Under the pieces are notes generated by a model. It was not told where the DNA came from and searched no databases. It saw only the letters and a list, made by a program, of their open reading frames with translations. A program made the translations under genes and the position numbers. This document shows positions 1-12,604 of a stretch of 64,000 bases of DNA, piece by piece. The number at the start of each line of letters is the position of its first letter. Position 1 is the stretch's first letter. The DNA comes from Acinetobacter sp. TGL-Y2 (lineage in GTDB: Bacteria > Pseudomonadota > Gammaproteobacteria > Pseudomonadales > Moraxellaceae), in NCBI RefSeq assembly GCF_001612555.1, contig NZ_CP015110.1, forward strand, positions 620,001 through 684,000, written 5' to 3'.

Positions 1-909
1 AAATGATTGGTTCTGCAAATGAAATAGCAATTGTGTGAATTGTTCATTCAAACCCCCATCAAAAGGTTCAAGTGCGCCATCTGAACAAATAATGAAACGC
101 GCATAACGACTTAATACGCATTCTTGTTCTTCAATTTCAAAATCGGCAGTCAAACCCAACGGAAAACTACTGGTATTTAAGATACGGGGCGGTTGGTTCG
201 GCTCAAAGATAATCGCAGGTGGATAATGCCCAGCACTTGACCATTTTAAATGATGGGTTTCCAAATTCAATACACCCGCTAACATGGTGATATGTTTTTC
301 AATATTCTCTTGCAACAACATGCCGTTAAGTTTCTTTAATAGCTCTCGCGGTGTTTTAGAACGACCATGAAAGGCTGCCATCCAAGAGGTGAGTAATGAA
401 CTGGTCACACCGTGCCCAGAGACATCAGCTAAATAAAAAATGACTTCTTTATCACTAATTTTCCAGTAATCGTACCAATCCCCAGATAAATAAGCAGACG
501 GTTGAAACAAGGTTTCGACTTTATAGTTTTGTAGTTCAATCGGATTGGGTAAAAGCTTCTTCTGTAATGCCGCAGCTGAAGGCAAATCACGACTGTCTTG
601 ATTACGCTTGTACTGCGCATCAATTTTTGACAGTGCCTTTTCAGGATTTACTGGCAAGCGAGACCATAACCAACCAGCGAGGGCACCCATTTCCCAGGCT
701 TGAGACAATTGTGCCCCTTCATGTTCATAGGCAATCACAATTGTTGGTAATGACCATTGATAATCTAGAAAATCATTGACATCAGCAATTGCGATAATAG
801 TTGGATCATATAAATGAATATCTTCTATATTGATCATTTGCAGGCTCGGAAGCGTATCTAGAACTTGATCTAAATTGGGAATGTTACGCGTGGGCTGAAT
901 GAAATACAT
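1..909 (-). CDS. SpoIIE-family PP2C serine phosphatase, C-terminus cut by the window edge
   Basis: Reading leftward from an ATG at 909, the frame stays open for 303 codons to the window edge, so the C-terminus is missing. Residues 1-100 look like a degenerate receiver-like domain (no clear phospho-acceptor aspartate). From about residue 130 a SpoIIE/PP2C-type phosphatase follows, with the metal-binding signatures SGDWYD (142-147), ADVSGHG (161-167) and CSDG (275-278). Such enzymes dephosphorylate serine or threonine on partner-switching proteins such as anti-sigma antagonists; the partner here is not visible. Alternative: a fused response regulator/phosphatase whose receiver has lost function. 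The fold is clear, the target unknown. Confidence 0.85.
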   Translation of the reverse strand, partial: MYFIQPTRNIPNLDQVLDTLPSLQMINIEDIHLYDPTIIAIADVNDFLDYQWSLPTIVIAYEHEGAQLSQAWEMGALAGWLWSRLPVNPEKALSKIDAQYKRNQDSRDLPSAAALQKKLLPNPIELQNYKVETLFQPSAYLSGDWYDYWKISDKEVIFYLADVSGHGVTSSLLTSWMAAFHGRSKTPRELLKKLNGMLLQENIEKHITMLAGVLNLETHHLKWSSAGHYPPAIIFEPNQPPRILNTSSFPLGLTADFEIEEQECVLSRYARFIICSDGALEPFDGGLNEQFTQLLFHLQNQSF

Positions 910-977
910 AGAATTGAACGATGATCCTGATTAATAGTCGCTTAAGTTATCTTAGACGATGTAAGAGGCTTATCCAA

Positions 978-1014
978 GCATTGAGGGGAATTCATAGTGA
1001 ATCCCCCTCAATGC
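978..1014. terminator. Stem-loop between mlaA and the phosphatase gene
   Basis: A 17-base inverted repeat with one mismatch (arm GCATTGAGGGGAATTCA) and a three-base loop lies 37 bases downstream of the mlaA stop. No clear T-run follows on the minus strand, so it could be a weak terminator or an mRNA 3'-end stabiliser. Confidence 0.5.
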
Positions 1015-1051
1015 AATTAGAATCAAGAAAATACAAAATCGTATGGCTTAA

Positions 1052-1951
1052 TTATTTAATAAAATCGGCATCGCCGTCTGAATCAATAAATAAGTCTGCG
1101 CCAGTTTCACCACCTTTTTTCTGAGCAATTTGGAAATTTTTACGCTGTAAATAAATATCACGAATAGCCGCGTATTTGTCACCTTGTAAAACATCTTCTA
1201 CATCGAGCAGTTGCGAACGCGCATCAATGCCACGCATCACTTGTTCTGAGTAGTACAAGCGATCATTGTCTTCGAGTAGATATTTCTGAGGACGTGCTTG
1301 ACTGTCCACAATACTACTTAAGCCATCCCTAAGCGTACTAGGACCCATCAATGGCAGCATCAAATAAGGACCAGAAGGTACACCGTAGTAGCCCAATGTG
1401 GTTCCTAAAGATTCATCTTCAGTGCCTAGACCTAAACGTCGCGCTGGATCTGCAAAACCCAATGTGGTCACTGTATTAAGGGTAAAGCGACCTAAGGTTT
1501 GTGCGGCACGGCCAAAACGACCTTGCGCCACTTGGTTGACTGCATTCCAAGGTTCACCTAAATTTTTACGAAACTGTCGGTATGAACCACGAACTTCAGT
1601 TGGCACTTTTTCTGTGTACTGAACAGCAAGCGGACGCGCCACATTACGGTCAAGCATATCGTTAAATTCATAGATCTGACGGTTTAAAGGTTGCAGCGGG
1701 TCTTTAATACCATCTGACTGAGCAGCAGACGCATTCACCTTTAAATCATCAACTTTTAAATTTTTAAGTTCTTTTAGTGACTCAAGGCGTGGATGCTTCA
1801 CATCAGATTTTGTCTCAACTACTGGTGACTCATTCATTTTAGGCACAGCAGAATCAGTCGTATTGTTATTGATGCTTTCATCTTGTGCAAAAACAGGAGT
1901 CGATAAACTAAAACTCAGCATACCGACCCATATAAGAGAAGAACGATGCAT
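1052..1951 (-). CDS. mlaA: MlaA/VacJ-family outer-membrane lipid-transport protein without lipobox
   Basis: This 299-residue protein carries the MlaA (VacJ) domain from about residue 84 (DPLQPLNRQIYEFND) to 270, including the conserved GLGTEDESLGTTLG and GPYLMLPLMGPST stretches. MlaA works with outer-membrane porins and the periplasmic MlaC shuttle to remove misplaced phospholipids from the outer leaflet. The N-terminus is a signal peptide with a probable signal peptidase I site after residue 22 (VFA|QD). Classical MlaA is a lipoprotein, but no cysteine occurs anywhere in this sequence, so it cannot be lipid-modified in the usual way. A low-complexity linker fills residues 25-80. It stands alone, facing away from the rRNA operon. 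Confidence 0.9.
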   Translation of the reverse strand: MHRSSLIWVGMLSFSLSTPVFAQDESINNNTTDSAVPKMNESPVVETKSDVKHPRLESLKELKNLKVDDLKVNASAAQSDGIKDPLQPLNRQIYEFNDMLDRNVARPLAVQYTEKVPTEVRGSYRQFRKNLGEPWNAVNQVAQGRFGRAAQTLGRFTLNTVTTLGFADPARRLGLGTEDESLGTTLGYYGVPSGPYLMLPLMGPSTLRDGLSSIVDSQARPQKYLLEDNDRLYYSEQVMRGIDARSQLLDVEDVLQGDKYAAIRDIYLQRKNFQIAQKKGGETGADLFIDSDGDADFIK

Positions 1952-2144
1952 AAAAAGTTCCTAAATTCTAAAAAAAATATTCATTATGTATGGAAATATA
2001 GCATTTCAACATTCTAGCAGGTCTTATCTGATAAGTATTAAGCTAAATTTGATCAAATAATGTTAGAAATCGTCATAAAAATACCGATTTTGTACACAGA
2101 ACAACCACTCGTTGGATTTATTTTAAAATAATTGAGAAAGGGGG

Positions 2145-2172
2145 TTGTATGGCGTTAGAAATGCTGTAGAAT
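2145..2172 (+). promoter_or_regulatory. rRNA operon promoter P1
   Basis: A -35 TTGTAT (2145-2150) and a -10 TAGAAT (2167-2172) are separated by 16 bases, with an AT-rich stretch upstream that could act as an UP element. The position about 340 bases before 16S and the short spacer fit rRNA promoters. Inferred from sequence only. Confidence 0.65.
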
Positions 2173-2283
2173 GCACATCCATCGGCGGTGATGTTGATTA
2201 AAACTTGTTGATAAACAATAGCTTAGTCCAAGTGGTTAAATTTAAGTTTATTGAACGAGTTAAAAAATAATTAGCAAAACCTG

Positions 2284-2311
2284 TTGACTATTCTTCGAAA
2301 GAGAGTAGTAT
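2284..2311 (+). promoter_or_regulatory. rRNA operon promoter P2
   Basis: A -35 TTGACT (2284-2289) and a -10 TAGTAT (2306-2311) have a 16-base spacer and are followed by the GC-rich discriminator AGCCGACC, a hallmark of growth-rate and stringently controlled rRNA promoters. It lies about 200 bases before mature 16S. Confidence 0.75.
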
Positions 2312-2362
2312 AGCCGACCTAGCTTGCTGGTGACGAACCAACAAGAAGATCATTAAGAGATT

Positions 2363-2406
2363 ATGAAGAACAACTTGTGTGGATTTTTACTGATTGATCG
2401 ATCGAA
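2363..2406 (+). other. 5' arm of the 16S rRNA processing stem
   Basis: Bases 2363-2406, beginning ATGAAGAACAACTTGTGTGG, are nearly complementary to 4062-4100 after the 16S gene. The two arms would pair around the 16S precursor and form the double-stranded RNase III substrate. Confidence 0.75.
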
Positions 2407-2515
2407 ATTATTTTCATTGATTTACTGGTAGAAATTACTCGAAGTTTATTTGAGAAATATTTGTCAGAAGATTGATGAGCCAAGATTGGTACCCTTTAAG
2501 GTACTAAGCAATATT

Positions 2516-4053
<1,538 letters not shown>

Positions 4054-4059
4054 ACGAAA

Positions 4060-4100
4060 GATTGACGATCGGTAAGAATCCACAACAAGTTGTTCTTCAT
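4060..4100 (+). other. 3' arm of the 16S rRNA processing stem
   Basis: This stretch ends in AACAAGTTGTTCTTCAT and is the reverse complement, with few mismatches, of 2363-2406. It is the second strand of the presumed RNase III stem that releases pre-16S. Confidence 0.75.
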
Positions 4101-4114
4101 GAAGATGTATCTGA

Positions 4115-4191
<77 letters not shown>

Positions 4192-4264
4192 ATCTAACGA
4201 ACGAAGATGAAGCAATTCATCGGAGTGAAGGATAAGAAGATATATCGAATCTATATGATAAGCT

Positions 4265-4340
4265 GGGGACTTAGCTTAGTTGGTAGAGCGCCTGCTTTGC
4301 ACGCAGGAGGTCAACGGTTCGACTCCGTTAGTCTCCACCA
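4265..4340 (+). tRNA. alaT: tRNA-Ala (TGC anticodon)
   Basis: A 76-base cloverleaf. The acceptor arm GGGGACT pairs with AGTCTCC with one G-T pair, the anticodon loop CTTTGCACG carries TGC, the T-arm is GGTTCGACTCC, and CCA is encoded. It is the second spacer tRNA, 73 bases after tRNA-Ile. Confidence 0.97.
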
Positions 4341-4819
4341 AATTTCAAGACAAGAAAAGCATGCTTTTCCTTGAAATTTAAAGCAAGAAGCTATGCTTCG
4401 CGCAGGCTTTAATCAAACGAAGCGATGTTCGAATGCAAAACAAGCAAACAGCTAGATAGCTTATAGAGATTAACAAGTACAAGCATTAAGATATGCGGAC
4501 TTGGTAATCTCTGTGATTTATCACAGTTTCTAGACCTGACGAAGGCTAGAGCAATCATTAACAGAATATATTTGAGTTGAAATAAATTGTTTAAGGCTCA
4601 GAACTAAATTGACATTGAATTGTTACACGCAAGTGAAACGATTGAATGAAAGTGAAGTGATGAGAAACTAGCGATTAACTGAATCAAGCGTTTTGGTATA
4701 TGAATTAGATTGAAGCTATATAGTGTTTAAATACACGAAACAACGAACTGTATGAAGTAACGTAAGTGACTTCTGTCCTAGTACTGCTTGTAAAGTACTA
4801 CGACTGTTTGGGGTTGTAT
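4341..4819 (+). other. tRNA-Ala to 23S spacer with 5' arm of the 23S processing stem
   Basis: About 480 transcribed bases without a gene. The last 20 (4801-4820, CTGTTTGGGGTTGTATA core) pair with 7711-7730 after the 23S gene, extending the 23S terminal helix into a processing stem. No clear boxA antiterminator was recognised. Confidence 0.7.
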
Positions 4820-7705
<2,886 letters not shown>

Positions 7706-7714
<9 letters not shown>

Positions 7715-7730
7715 ACAACACCCAAACAGT
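7706..7730 (+). other. 3' arm of the 23S rRNA processing stem
   Basis: GACTATACAACACCCAAACAG pairs with the stretch preceding 23S (4801-4826) with one bulge. It is the presumed RNase III substrate that frees pre-23S. Confidence 0.7.
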
Positions 7731-7879
7731 TGGTGTTGTTGATCTAATTGATACAAAAACCTTGATTTAGTAATCGCAAGTACCTAAACTGCAACTCAAA
7801 TATTATTCTGTTAATAACTCTTTTGGTAGAACGCCTTGGCATCTAAATAAGACCAATGCAAGTATCCATAAACAGTTGT

Positions 7880-7994
7880 GCTGGCGACAATAGCAAGAGT
7901 GAACCACCTGATCCCTTCCCGAACTCAGAAGTGAAACCTCTTCGCGCTGATGGTAGTGTGGGGTTACCCATGTGAGAGTAAGTCATCGCCAGCT
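7880..7994 (+). rRNA. rrf: 5S ribosomal RNA
   Basis: About 115 bases. The terminal helix GCTGGCGA pairs with TCGCCAGC, and the conserved interior GAACCACCTGATCCCTTCCC and GAACTCAGAAGTGAAACC is present. It follows 23S by 165 bases and closes the operon. Confidence 0.96.
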
Positions 7995-8009
7995 CATTAA
8001 TTCCTAAAA

Positions 8010-8048
8010 CACCCCCTTCATCTTAATGATGAAGGGGGTGTTTTTTTT
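8010..8048 (+). terminator. Terminator of the rRNA operon
   Basis: A perfect 13-bp stem (CACCCCCTTCATC with GATGAAGGGGGTG) and a 5-base loop are followed by eight T residues. It lies 16 bases after 5S. Confidence 0.95.
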
Positions 8049-8164
8049 GCTTAGAAAAAAAATCTGAACAACATAGCTTGTCTTATTGGTTAATGTAAAT
8101 CTTAATTAGCATGAGGAAGAGTGCAAAATAGAAGTAAAATATTGAAATATCCTAAAATTTTAGA

Positions 8165-8501
8165 ATGATGATGAAATTCAAAATAGATGACGATATCGAA
8201 TATCGCTATAAATCTTGTGCTTTGAAGCTTGTTTGCCCCAAATTTTATTTTCGGACCTCAAAATAACTGCAACTGATTTTTTGAAGGGCAGACTGCTCAA
8301 ATACCAAACTGTCTATTTTGCTTATTATGTTGAATGTGGCAACATTTTTTATAGAGATATTAATGTTCTGCAAGTCTTTAATATTCAAGAATGTGATGTC
8401 AAAGTGATCTCAGTAAAATTGAAGTTATTGAATATTGTGATGCGATTGATGAGAATTTTGAAGTGTTGAAAAAGTCCAATTTGAATTTATTTGTCCTCTA
8501 G
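8165..8501 (+). pseudogene. Possible decayed gene fragment, three frames
   Basis: Protein-like sequence runs through all three frames in turn. It begins MMKFKIDDDIEYRYKSCALK from an ATG at 8165, continues with KITATDFLKGRLLKYQTVYF around 8260, and ends KIEVIEYCDAIDENFEVLKK with a stop at 8499-8501. Two indels would join them into one product of about 110 residues. No family was recognised. The frames could be chance in AT-rich DNA. Otherwise 8049-8698 holds nothing that could be supported, and no promoter for the next gene was recognised. Confidence 0.3.
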
Positions 8502-8698
8502 AATCACTGAATCTTACAAGATTGTTATTAAAATTAAATCATAAATTTTAATAACTCTTCAATAATCAATCTCATAGTGTCTGAAAATTAGATGATTGTT
8601 GATTTATGCCAAAAAAATGATGCTTCTTGCTATTAAATAAACATCAGTAAATGTCAGTATGAAAAGGAAGGATTTAAATAATTTCAGGGACATAGATA

Positions 8699-9862
8699 AT
8701 GCAATACAATCCAATTTACTATACAGATGAGCACTTTGCCTTTGCCAATGCAGTTAAAAAATTCGTAGAAAAAGAAATTACGCCTTTTGTGAATGAATGG
8801 GATGAGGCTGGAACATTTCCACGTGAACTTTATAAAAAAGCGGCAGATATTGGATTGATGGCATCAGGTTTTGATGAGAGATATGGTGGTACCACGGAGA
8901 CAGATGCATTCTATACCTTACTGGCCTGTGTCGAATTAGCGAAATGTGCTTCAGGAGGTTTAGTTGCATCATTGCTTTCGCATATGATTGGTGCACCACC
9001 GATCAATAGTTTCGCAAGTGAAGAGATAAAAGCAGAAGTTTTACCACAAATTTTATCGGGTGAAAAAATATCAGCCTTAGCCATTACTGAACCGGGCGGT
9101 GGCTCAGATGTGGCTGCTTTGCAGACCAAAGCGATTAAAGAGGGTGATGATTATATAGTGACAGGCGAAAAAACCTTTATTACCTCAGGCATTCGCGCTG
9201 ATTATTATACGGTTGCAGTACGCACGGATCCTGAAGCCAAAGGCCCAAATGGGATTTCGATGTTATTGATTGATGCGCATTCTGCAGGAATTACTAAAAC
9301 TAAATTAGATAAAATGGGTTGGTGGGCATCTGATACAGCACATCTACATTTTGATCAAGTACGTGTACCTGCGAAAAATTTAATTGGTCCTGAAAATATG
9401 GGATTCTTTGTGATCATGAATAATTTTAATATGGAGCGCTTTTTCTTAGCCGCGGGCAGTTATGGTTATGCCCAAGTGTGTTATAAAGAAGCACTCGATT
9501 GGGCGCAACAGCGTAAAACTTTTGGTAAACGTCTAGTTGATCATCAAGTGGTGCGTCATAAATTAGTCGATATGGCGACACGTCTGCAAATGACCAGAAC
9601 CATGCTCGAAGACACCGCATATAAAATGGGACGTCCTGAATTACAAGGCAATGAACTGATTGCACAAATTTGTATGCTCAAAAATGTTGCGACACAAACC
9701 ATGCAGTTTTGTGCAGATGCTGCGGTGCAAACGTTGGGTGGTATGGGGTTTATGCGCGGAATGAAATCAGAGCGAATCTACCGTGAAGTGAAGGTGAATA
9801 TGATTGGTGGTGGTGCAGAAGAAATCATGAAAGATTTGGCCAGTCGTCAATTGGGCTTCTAA
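8699..9862 (+). CDS. Acyl-CoA dehydrogenase beside the atu cluster
   Basis: A 387-residue flavoenzyme of the acyl-CoA dehydrogenase family that forms the alpha,beta double bond of an acyl-CoA. It has the N-terminal helical domain, the FAD/substrate segment AITEPGGGSD (128-137), and the C-terminal domain with the QRKTFGK signature (271-277). The position of the medium-chain-type C-terminal catalytic glutamate is glycine (IGGGAEEI). ERFFLAAG (246-253) instead provides a glutamate at the isovaleryl-CoA-dehydrogenase-type position, suggesting branched substrates. It is convergent with atuR and outside the atu operon, but its nearness and kinship to AtuD suggest a role in the same or a related catabolic route. 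Substrate unknown. Confidence 0.88.
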   Translation: MQYNPIYYTDEHFAFANAVKKFVEKEITPFVNEWDEAGTFPRELYKKAADIGLMASGFDERYGGTTETDAFYTLLACVELAKCASGGLVASLLSHMIGAPPINSFASEEIKAEVLPQILSGEKISALAITEPGGGSDVAALQTKAIKEGDDYIVTGEKTFITSGIRADYYTVAVRTDPEAKGPNGISMLLIDAHSAGITKTKLDKMGWWASDTAHLHFDQVRVPAKNLIGPENMGFFVIMNNFNMERFFLAAGSYGYAQVCYKEALDWAQQRKTFGKRLVDHQVVRHKLVDMATRLQMTRTMLEDTAYKMGRPELQGNELIAQICMLKNVATQTMQFCADAAVQTLGGMGFMRGMKSERIYREVKVNMIGGGAEEIMKDLASRQLGF

Positions 9863-9901
9863 TGATTTAAGTTGAATGAATTAAGTTAAATGAATAATAA
9901 T

Positions 9902-9934
9902 GGGTGGCTCATGAGTCACCTATGTTTTATTTTG
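9902..9934 (+). terminator. Terminator between acyl-CoA dehydrogenase and atuR
   Basis: Stem GGTGGCTC with GAGTCACC (one G-T pair) is followed by a T-rich run TATGTTTTATTTT. It lies between two convergent genes and could serve both. Confidence 0.6.
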
Positions 9935-9946
9935 AGGTGTAAGAGC

Positions 9947-10552
9947 TTATGTCGGATTGAGGGTCATTTCCCAGACGATATCGGTCAATTGATCCAAACT
10001 TAATTTTCCTTCTGGCTTATACCATGTCACCGTCCATGCAATAGCCCCCCCAATTAAGCGGCGCCAAATAAATGGATCGTGTTTAATTTTTCCTTGATCA
10101 TGTAATACTTGAATCACATTCAGCCAAATACGTTCATAATCATTTCTAAGTTTGAGTAATTTTTTCTGATTTTCTGGCGAAAGCGCAAACCATTCATACA
10201 CCAAGACCGCCATAGCAGATCCTGTATCACCGGAAATCGCTTCGAGTTCGGCTTTAATCAATTCCTTAAGTTGCAGTTCAGGATCATCTGATGTGGCTAT
10301 CGCACCTTCAAGACAAGCATTATTGTAGATAATGGTTTGTTCCATCACATTGGCTAAAATATCGTCTTTGGTTTTGAAATGGTGAAATAAACTGCCCGAT
10401 TGGATCCCGATAAATTGCGCCAATTCTCTGACTGTGGTTTTGGCATAACCTTGTTTATGGAATAGATAAGCCGCACCTAACAGTAAACGCCCACGGGGGG
10501 TGTCATCAAAACATGCAATCGGTTGAATGTGTTCAATTGAAGAAGCAATCAT
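9947..10552 (-). CDS. atuR: TetR-family repressor, probable AtuR
   Basis: A 201-residue TetR-family regulator. Residues about 20-70 are the N-terminal helix-turn-helix (GRLLLGAAYLF...TTVRELAQFIGIQSGSLFHHF), and the rest is a helical ligand-binding domain. It is divergent from atuA with a 163-base shared promoter region holding an 18-base inverted repeat. P. aeruginosa AtuR, in the same position, represses the atu genes and is relieved by pathway acyl-CoAs, so the same is inferred here. The position and family are observed; the ligand is not. Confidence 0.85.
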   Translation of the reverse strand: MIASSIEHIQPIACFDDTPRGRLLLGAAYLFHKQGYAKTTVRELAQFIGIQSGSLFHHFKTKDDILANVMEQTIIYNNACLEGAIATSDDPELQLKELIKAELEAISGDTGSAMAVLVYEWFALSPENQKKLLKLRNDYERIWLNVIQVLHDQGKIKHDPFIWRRLIGGAIAWTVTWYKPEGKLSLDQLTDIVWEMTLNPT

Positions 10553-10655
10553 TTTATTATTTTATCCCGTTCTATTGGCGAAAGCCTTGCTGTATCAGTA
10601 TCTAAATTTAAGTTAAGCAGATTTGCCAAGAATAATAACATTTTGCACTTTACAA

Positions 10656-10673
10656 ACCAAGCGCTTGCTTGGT
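10656..10673. promoter_or_regulatory. Probable AtuR operator
   Basis: A perfect inverted repeat, ACCAAGC-GCTT-GCTTGGT, lies in the atuR-atuA intergenic region 43 bases before the chosen atuA start. The size and symmetry fit a TetR-family dimer site. It also contains the self-complementary core CAAGCGCTTG. Confidence 0.7.
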
Positions 10674-10715
10674 AGATTGTGTTTAAAGTTTAAACATAAT
10701 AATGAGAAGGCAATA

Positions 10716-12536
10716 ATGACTACACATCAGGATGATCAAAAAATTGTAAAAATTGGCTGTGCTTCTGGTTTTTGGGGGGATACCAATACCGCGGCATTCC
10801 AACTGGTGCACATGTCCGATATTGATTATTTAGTGTTTGACTATCTTTCAGAAATTACCATGTCGATAATGGCCAAGGCGAAAATGACAGAGCCTTCGCA
10901 TGGCTATGCACTTGATTTTGTCAGTCGTGTGATGACGCCCCTCATTAAAAAAATTGCCGATAAAAAAATAAAAGTGATCAGCAATGCAGGTGGAGTCAAT
11001 CCATTGGCATGCCGTGATGCCTTAGTCAAAGTGATTGAAAATGCAGGACTTGATTTGAAAGTCGCGGTGGTATTGGGTGATGATTTAATGGATCAACATA
11101 CCACTTTGCAAAAACAAAATATCAATGAGATGTTTAGCGGCGAAGATTTACCTGCGCATGTGGCAAGTAGTAATGCTTACTTAGGTGCTGTTGCGATTCG
11201 TGATGCTCTAGATTTGGGCGCAGATATCGTCATTACCGGGCGTGTGGTGGATTCAGCAGTAGTGTTGGGTCCACTTTTACATGAATACAAGTGGTCATTG
11301 GACGATTATGACAAACTGTCTCAAGGATCACTTGCAGGTCACGTGATTGAGTGTGGTGTGCAGTGTACCGGGGGTAATTTTACCGATTGGCGTTTGGTTG
11401 AAGGCTTTGACAACATGGGTTTTCCCATTGTTGAAGTGGCAGCAGACGGTACATTTGTGGTGACTAAACCTGCAGGCACCGGCGGTCTGGTTTCGGTGGG
11501 TACAGTCGCTGAACAAGTGGTGTATGAAATTGGTCATCCGCAAGCATATTTATTGCCAGATGTGACTGCAGATTTCACTCAAGTGAAGTTGGAGCAAGTC
11601 GGCGAGCACCGCGTCAAAGTCTCTGGGGCTTTAGGATCCGCACCCAGCTCACACTATAAAGTCAGCACCACCTACCCAGATGGTCACCGCGTATTGGTCA
11701 GTTTCTTACTTGCCGGTCAAGATGCTGAAGAAAAAGCTTTAGCTGTTTCAAATGCAATCTTAACCAAAGTTGAACGTGTGCTTGCAATGCGTTCAGTTCC
11801 ACCATTTAGTGAAAAGTCAGTGGAAATTTTGGGAACTGAAACCACCTATGGCGCGAACCGCCGCGTACAAGGCAACCGTGAGGTGGTGGTGAAAATTGCG
11901 GTAAAGCATATGTTTAAAGAAGCCTGTATGTTTTTTGCATCTGAAATTGCACAAGCATCAACCGGTATGGCACCTGCATTGACTGGCATTGTGGGGGGAC
12001 GTCCTAAACCATCTCCTGTGATTAAACTGTTTTCTTTCTTGGTGGATAAATCATCTTTGAAGGTTGAAGTGGATCTTAATGGTGAACGTCATCCCGTTCA
12101 AATTCCAGTGGGTTCCGCTGTGCAGACGCAAACATTGCCTGCGGGTGAAGTGGCGGAATTTAAAGGCGATGAAATTGAAGTGCCTTTGGTCAAAGTGGCG
12201 CATGCGCGCAGTGGGGATAAAGGCAATTACAGCAATATCGGGGTGATTGCGCGTCGACCAGAATTTCTGCCTTGGATTCGTGCATCACTGACTGAAGTGA
12301 ATGTCGCGGAATACATGAAGCATGTGTTCGAAGCTGTAGATAATCAAGAAAATAAAGTGCAACGTTATGAAATTCCAGGGTTTCATGCGCTGAATTTCTT
12401 ACTACTTGATGCTTTGGGCGGTGGTGGAGTGGCGAGTTTACGCATTGACCCCCAAGGTAAAGCCTTTGCGCAACAACTTTTAGATATGCCTGTCAAAGTA
12501 CCTGTATCATTATTGAATCAAGCGGCTAATCGTTGA
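10716..12536 (+). CDS. atuA: Acyclic terpene utilisation protein AtuA
   Basis: A 606-residue DUF1446/AtuA-family protein, first gene of the atu operon. The N-terminal 450 residues hold the DUF1446 domain (for example KIGCASGFWGD and VLGDDLMDQ), and a C-terminal domain carries VKVAHARSGDKGNYSNIG. P. aeruginosa atuA is required for growth on citronellol and geraniol, but its reaction is not firmly assigned. The ATG at 10716 has a GAGAAGG ribosome site six bases upstream. An in-frame ATG at 10623 would put the operator inside the gene, so it was not used. This family member is the strongest marker separating atu from the related leucine (liu) clusters. Confidence 0.9.
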   Translation: MTTHQDDQKIVKIGCASGFWGDTNTAAFQLVHMSDIDYLVFDYLSEITMSIMAKAKMTEPSHGYALDFVSRVMTPLIKKIADKKIKVISNAGGVNPLACRDALVKVIENAGLDLKVAVVLGDDLMDQHTTLQKQNINEMFSGEDLPAHVASSNAYLGAVAIRDALDLGADIVITGRVVDSAVVLGPLLHEYKWSLDDYDKLSQGSLAGHVIECGVQCTGGNFTDWRLVEGFDNMGFPIVEVAADGTFVVTKPAGTGGLVSVGTVAEQVVYEIGHPQAYLLPDVTADFTQVKLEQVGEHRVKVSGALGSAPSSHYKVSTTYPDGHRVLVSFLLAGQDAEEKALAVSNAILTKVERVLAMRSVPPFSEKSVEILGTETTYGANRRVQGNREVVVKIAVKHMFKEACMFFASEIAQASTGMAPALTGIVGGRPKPSPVIKLFSFLVDKSSLKVEVDLNGERHPVQIPVGSAVQTQTLPAGEVAEFKGDEIEVPLVKVAHARSGDKGNYSNIGVIARRPEFLPWIRASLTEVNVAEYMKHVFEAVDNQENKVQRYEIPGFHALNFLLLDALGGGGVASLRIDPQGKAFAQQLLDMPVKVPVSLLNQAANR

Positions 12537-12604
12537 AATTGTAAAAAATTGAATCAGAAAAACTGTAAAAAATAAGTGTGAATTAATAAAGGAAGAAAAT
12601 CAGG

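Noticed and set aside
8215..8469. 84-residue frame as an intact gene
   Set aside because: Only the middle part reads well; the better ends are in other frames, so it was treated as a possible remnant.
10623..10715. Longer start for atuA
   Set aside because: It would put the AtuR operator and the promoter region inside the coding sequence; GAGAAGG lies before the ATG at 10716.
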